This document shows, piece after piece, positions 22,265 to 25,605 of a stretch of 25,605 nucleotides of DNA (position 1 is its first letter; each line of letters begins with the position of its first letter). The stretch spans positions 1 to 25,605 of the forward strand of contig JAEZUC010000141.1 in the NCBI GenBank assembly GCA_023443515.1, written 5' to 3'. A model generated the notes under the pieces. That model did no database searches. It saw only the letters and a list, made by a program, of their open reading frames with translations, and was not told the DNA's origin. The translations under genes were made by a program, and so were the position numbers. The stretch is from Bacillota bacterium (lineage in GTDB: Bacteria > Bacillota > Clostridia > Acetivibrionales > DSM-1351).

Positions 22265-24766
22265 TTATTCCTCTACGCGAAGTGATTCCACAATGTTCAT
22301 ATCGTTTAATTTTCTCAAGGGGAACAGTGCGGCTAACAATGTAATTGCAATCATTCCAAGACCTCCATATACGTATGGCCACCAAGCTACTTGATATCCA
22401 ATGTCGCCAATCGGATTATTGTTGATTATACCAAAGTAGGTAAGCAGGAAGGCGATTGGCAGTCCTATTATACAAGCAATTATCCCGAATAATGCACCTT
22501 CTAAGAGAACCAGCTTCTGGAATTGGCCCTTTGTCATACCGATGGCCTTAAAAGTAGCATACTCTCTCTTTTTTACAAGAAGATTGATTGTTACCGTATT
22601 AATGATATTTACAGTAGATATAAGTATTATAAGGCTGATGAAACCGTAAACCAGAATCATCATCTGATTCATCAGATCGTCAAACTGCTTTTTCTGTTTA
22701 TATACGTCAACGTACTGGGCCTTGTTTTCGTCAGCAAGCATATTAAGCTTTTCATAATTTTTTTCAGCATGTTCCGGTGAATCAAAATTTAATGCCAATA
22801 TCGATAATTCATTTATTCCTGTTAACCTCTTAAAACTGTCATGTGACATTATCATACCAAAGCTGTTGTAGGGTGTATTTTGTAATACAGACTCATAATC
22901 AACCACACCTACTACCTTAAAGGTAATGGTTTTGCCATTATCTATAAGACGTTTAAGCTGTTCTGTATCCTGATTTTTTAAATAGTTGCTGTTTAAAACA
23001 GGCATCTTTATTTCGTCCCCTGCTTTGTATCTTGTAAAACTATCAAAGATTGTGGTTTTATCAATACGTCCTCTTGCATTGTTTACAATGATTACTTCAT
23101 TGTTATTCTTAAAGCTGTCATAATCAATATTCATTTTGTTTTCTTTATTAAGGAGCTTGAGGCAATTCTCATCATAGCCTGTCAGATTAACACTGTTGAT
23201 AAGATAGTTCTGACCGTATTGTTCAGGTTTTTCGTTACTGCTTAAAGAAGTAAAAAATTTCTCTGAAAGCATTTTTTTATCCAGGGGAAACGCAATATAC
23301 TTGTTAGTCATTTCGTAGGTTTCCTTTATTCCGTCCAGCTCTTTAACCTGTTTCGGAAGATTATTCAGATTGACATCGCTTGTGTTAATAAAAGTTCCCT
23401 CAACCTTTATAGCCTGATTTGCTATCTTGTTGCTCTGGAGAAATATATCAATAAAATTGGAGAAAAATACGAACATAACAATAGATATCATAAGTGATAT
23501 ACAAGTAATATAAAACCTCTTTCGGTTTCTTTTAATGTTCTTGTAGGCAACCTGACCTTCAAAGCTGAAAAGCAGTCTGGCCCAACGTCCCCCTCTTCTT
23601 TTAACCTTGTCTCCCTTTACAACTACAGTACCCCTTATTGCATCTATTGGTGATACCTTTGATGCTGTCCTTGCCGGGAAAAATGCTGAAATAAACACTG
23701 TAAAAATTCCTAAAACAGCAGCAACAACAATTACCTGAGGGTAGAAGCCGATTTGAAAAGCTCCAAGGAAACCATTTATAAAAAGCTTAAAGGTAATAAA
23801 TATTCCTGCAAAGCCTGAAATTATACCAATAGGTATAGAAATTACACTCATTATTGCAGCTTCTTTGAAAACCAGCTTTCTTATCTGGGCTTTGGTCGCT
23901 CCGATGCTACGGAGTATTCCAAAATGCTTGATTCTTTCCATTACTGATATGTTGAATGCATTGTAGATAACCACCACTGTACATATAACAACAAATCCTG
24001 CAATTATGATAAATATCTGATCCATGCCATCGTTTCTGGTTTTGTCAGGTCCTTCACCTAAAAGGTATAAAAGGCGTGAGTTTATATCCAGTTTTACATT
24101 ATTTTCTTTTGCTATTTTTTGTGCGTTATCAACTATATTTTTTCCGCTTTTCATATTTGCATAAAAGATATAATCCTTTGAATCGGAAGAAGTCTTTATA
24201 TCCAGATAGCTTAATGCGGTGTTAGTGATATAGTTGCTGTCGTATACCCCTACAATAATAAACTCTTTCTCACTTGATGATTTATCCTTTCCGGTCAAGG
24301 TACCTTTTAGTACATTGCTTATTTTTTTGTCCTCAAGTACAGACTTTATTTTTTTGTCTATCAATATTTCTGAACTGTTCCTAGGGAGTCGCCCTTCTAT
24401 TAGCTTTACATTGAATATATCTTTAAATGCCACGGCATCATAGCTTTTTATATCAAGAGTTCTCAAGGATTCTGTCAATTTGTCGTTTTCAAACTTATAT
24501 GTGCCTTCCAGTTTTATTGCTCCACCATTTTTAAATTCGGCATTGGAATATAATGTGTTAACATTTTCTTTTCCCAAATCGTAAAAGTAAACTTCATAGT
24601 CACCGTTGGACTTTGCATTTTCAATTTCGCTGGCCATTGCACTGTAGTAAATACTTCCTATAGCCGTAAACATTGCTATGGCTATAATAATTCCGATAAG
24701 CGTAAGTATAGTTCTGCCTTTGTGCTTTTTCAAATACCGTGAGGTAAGTGTTGAATAGTTTTTCAT
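22265..24766 (-). CDS. FtsX-like ABC transporter permease
   Basis: An 833-residue permease with two copies of the unit membrane helix + large extracytoplasmic domain + three-helix FtsX core. Unit 1: helix about 18-40, MacB-like external domain about 42-250, FtsX about 250-370 with the coupling segment MERIKHFGILRSIGATKAQI. Unit 2: helix about 425-446, external domain about 450-700, FtsX about 705-820 with VKKREYATFKAIGMTKGQF, ending NIVESLRVEE. Such permeases export or extract peptides, lipoproteins or drugs, or work mechanically on envelope targets, rather than import. It is not the ten-helix, single-loop BceB type. The start overlaps the ATPase stop by 4 bp (ATGA). The pair is followed by a terminator and then the two-component genes. 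Confidence 0.93.
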   Translation of the reverse strand: MKNYSTLTSRYLKKHKGRTILTLIGIIIAIAMFTAIGSIYYSAMASEIENAKSNGDYEVYFYDLGKENVNTLYSNAEFKNGGAIKLEGTYKFENDKLTESLRTLDIKSYDAVAFKDIFNVKLIEGRLPRNSSEILIDKKIKSVLEDKKISNVLKGTLTGKDKSSSEKEFIIVGVYDSNYITNTALSYLDIKTSSDSKDYIFYANMKSGKNIVDNAQKIAKENNVKLDINSRLLYLLGEGPDKTRNDGMDQIFIIIAGFVVICTVVVIYNAFNISVMERIKHFGILRSIGATKAQIRKLVFKEAAIMSVISIPIGIISGFAGIFITFKLFINGFLGAFQIGFYPQVIVVAAVLGIFTVFISAFFPARTASKVSPIDAIRGTVVVKGDKVKRRGGRWARLLFSFEGQVAYKNIKRNRKRFYITCISLMISIVMFVFFSNFIDIFLQSNKIANQAIKVEGTFINTSDVNLNNLPKQVKELDGIKETYEMTNKYIAFPLDKKMLSEKFFTSLSSNEKPEQYGQNYLINSVNLTGYDENCLKLLNKENKMNIDYDSFKNNNEVIIVNNARGRIDKTTIFDSFTRYKAGDEIKMPVLNSNYLKNQDTEQLKRLIDNGKTITFKVVGVVDYESVLQNTPYNSFGMIMSHDSFKRLTGINELSILALNFDSPEHAEKNYEKLNMLADENKAQYVDVYKQKKQFDDLMNQMMILVYGFISLIILISTVNIINTVTINLLVKKREYATFKAIGMTKGQFQKLVLLEGALFGIIACIIGLPIAFLLTYFGIINNNPIGDIGYQVAWWPYVYGGLGMIAITLLAALFPLRKLNDMNIVESLRVEE

Positions 24767-25449
24767 TGTCTCATCACCTCATCGGAAGAAATTTTACCAT
24801 CCACTATACTTATAACCCTGTCTGCCATACTTGCTATGTTCATGTCATGTGAAATAAGTATAAGTGTCTGGTTATATTTTTTTGCAGAATATTTTAACAA
24901 TTCCAGAACCTCTCTGGAGTTTTTTGTATCAAGGTTTCCAGTAGGCTCATCGGCAAGAATTATTGAGGGTTTGTTGGAAAGTGCCCTTCCTATTGAAACT
25001 CGCTGTTGCTGCCCTCCTGAAAGTTCTGACGGCAGATGTTTTCTTCTGTCTTGTAAATCAAGTATTTTCAGAAGTTCGTCAATGTATTGCTTATCTTCCT
25101 TTCTGCCATCTAAAAGCAGAGGCATTAGAATGTTCTCTTCTGCTGTTAATACGGGGATAAGGTTATATGCCTGAAATACAAATCCCACTTTTCTTCTTCT
25201 AAGTATGGATAAGTCCTTTTCCCTAAGTCCATAAATATCTTTGTCGTCAATATATACTTTACCCGAAGTGGGCTTGTCAACTCCTCCGATTAAATGCAGC
25301 AATGTACTTTTACCGGAGCCACTTGGCCCTACTATTGCAACAAATTCGCCTTTTTCAACTGAAAAACTGATATTATCAATTGCAATAACCTCATTTTGGC
25401 CTTTACCATACTTTTTAGTTAAATTTTCAATTCTTAAGACTTCTTTCAT
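24763..25449 (-). CDS. ABC transporter ATP-binding protein (MacB/LolD-like)
   Basis: A 228-residue ATPase that drives the adjoining FtsX-type permease. Walker A GPSGSGKST (41-49), Q-loop VFQ (Q93), signature LSGGQQQR (143-150), Walker B IILADEP (163-169) followed by the D-loop TGNLD, and H-loop H201 (LISHD). The short form with LSGGQQQRVSIGRAL and ADEPTGNLDTKNS is typical of the LolD/MacB/BceA group. I start it at ATG 25449 because GGAGG lies 8 nt upstream; the ORF extends to 25464 but that ATG overlaps the ribosome binding site. It is the first gene of the leftward ABC operon, preceded by a regulated promoter at 25539-25592. Confidence 0.96.
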   Translation of the reverse strand: MKEVLRIENLTKKYGKGQNEVIAIDNISFSVEKGEFVAIVGPSGSGKSTLLHLIGGVDKPTSGKVYIDDKDIYGLREKDLSILRRRKVGFVFQAYNLIPVLTAEENILMPLLLDGRKEDKQYIDELLKILDLQDRRKHLPSELSGGQQQRVSIGRALSNKPSIILADEPTGNLDTKNSREVLELLKYSAKKYNQTLILISHDMNIASMADRVISIVDGKISSDEVMRQ

Positions 25450-25538
25450 TTTTATTACCTCCATATATCCTCTTGTTTATAACAATAGTAATTTATTTTA
25501 AAAGCAATCCGCGGCGATGCTTACCTTTCATATACAAG

Positions 25539-25592
25539 ATTATACGGAGCTAAAATTACAATTGCATAAATTTTAAAATTACAAATCTGTAA
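25539..25592 (-). promoter_or_regulatory. ABC operon promoter with BceR-type inverted repeat
   Basis: Leftward TATAAT lies at 25544-25539 with a poor -35. Upstream is TTACA-AATC-TGTAA (25579-25592), an exact match to the TNACA-N4-TGTAA inverted repeat described for BceR-type regulators, centred about 44 bp before the -10. A degenerate copy TTACA-ATTG-CATAA (25556-25569) lies 23 bp closer; both are preceded by TAAAA (11-bp direct repeat TAAAATTACAA at 25551 and 25574). Confidence 0.65.
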
Positions 25593-25605
25593 GGTTAAAA
25601 TAAAA

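Noticed and set aside
22265..25449. Calling the transporter BceAB
   Set aside because: BceB-type permeases have about 650 residues and one large external loop; this one has 833 residues and two external domains, so only the general FtsX/MacB class is claimed.
1..25605. tRNA, rRNA, known riboswitches, transposases, attachment sites
   Set aside because: Both strands were read by eye for these and nothing convincing was found; a covariance-model scan could still find a small structured RNA.

Overview
The window reads as chromosomal DNA of a low-GC, anaerobic, Gram-positive Firmicute of the class Clostridia. Grounds: A/T-rich DNA, strong AGGAGG-type ribosome binding sites with frequent GTG and TTG starts, a full-length single-chain pyruvate:ferredoxin oxidoreductase (PFOR), a membrane-anchored 5'-nucleotidase, and four response regulators plus PadR and AraC regulators in 25 kb. 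A Ruminiclostridium/cellulolytic-Clostridium type host is my guess and is not shown by the sequence. I saw no rRNA, tRNA, CRISPR array, transposase or phage gene.

Layout. 1-660: a PadR repressor and a DUF2812 protein (cut by the window edge) form a leftward operon under two near-identical palindromic operators. 736-877: a long imperfect inverted repeat without a gene. 921-2867: secreted, membrane-anchored 5'-nucleotidase. 2994-5754: an SDR dehydrogenase, a convergent AraC regulator and, divergent from the latter, an EamA exporter. 5805-9309 (leftward): DedA membrane protein, OmpR-type response regulator, histidine kinase and a small secreted protein with three 11-bp-phased boxes in front of it. 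9494-10216: a ferritin-like protein with an MQPGM repeat tail. 10352-12197: an orphan LytTR response regulator with phased boxes at its own promoter, divergent from a beta-helix protein. 12391-16132: a 63-residue clostridial small protein followed by PFOR. 16228-18091: a two-gene ATPase plus RloB (TOPRIM-like) module, the best candidate for a phage-defence system here. 18290-19201: an orphan zinc/manganese-binding lipoprotein behind a Zur/Fur-like palindrome. 19280-25449 (leftward): ABC ATPase, 833-residue FtsX-type permease, response regulator, histidine kinase and a PfkB-type sugar kinase.

How the genes work together. Several modules carry visible cis-elements matching their own regulator class: the PadR operators, the PhoP-like boxes next to an OmpR/PhoB-type two-component system, LytTR-like direct repeats at the LytTR promoter, and a TTACA-N4-TGTAA box upstream of the ABC/two-component locus that fits the published BceR-type consensus. 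Most modules are closed by strong intrinsic terminators (5758-5791, 9442-9480, 12238-12278, 16164-16204, 22209-22242). Functional names come from motif reading only; no database search was run.
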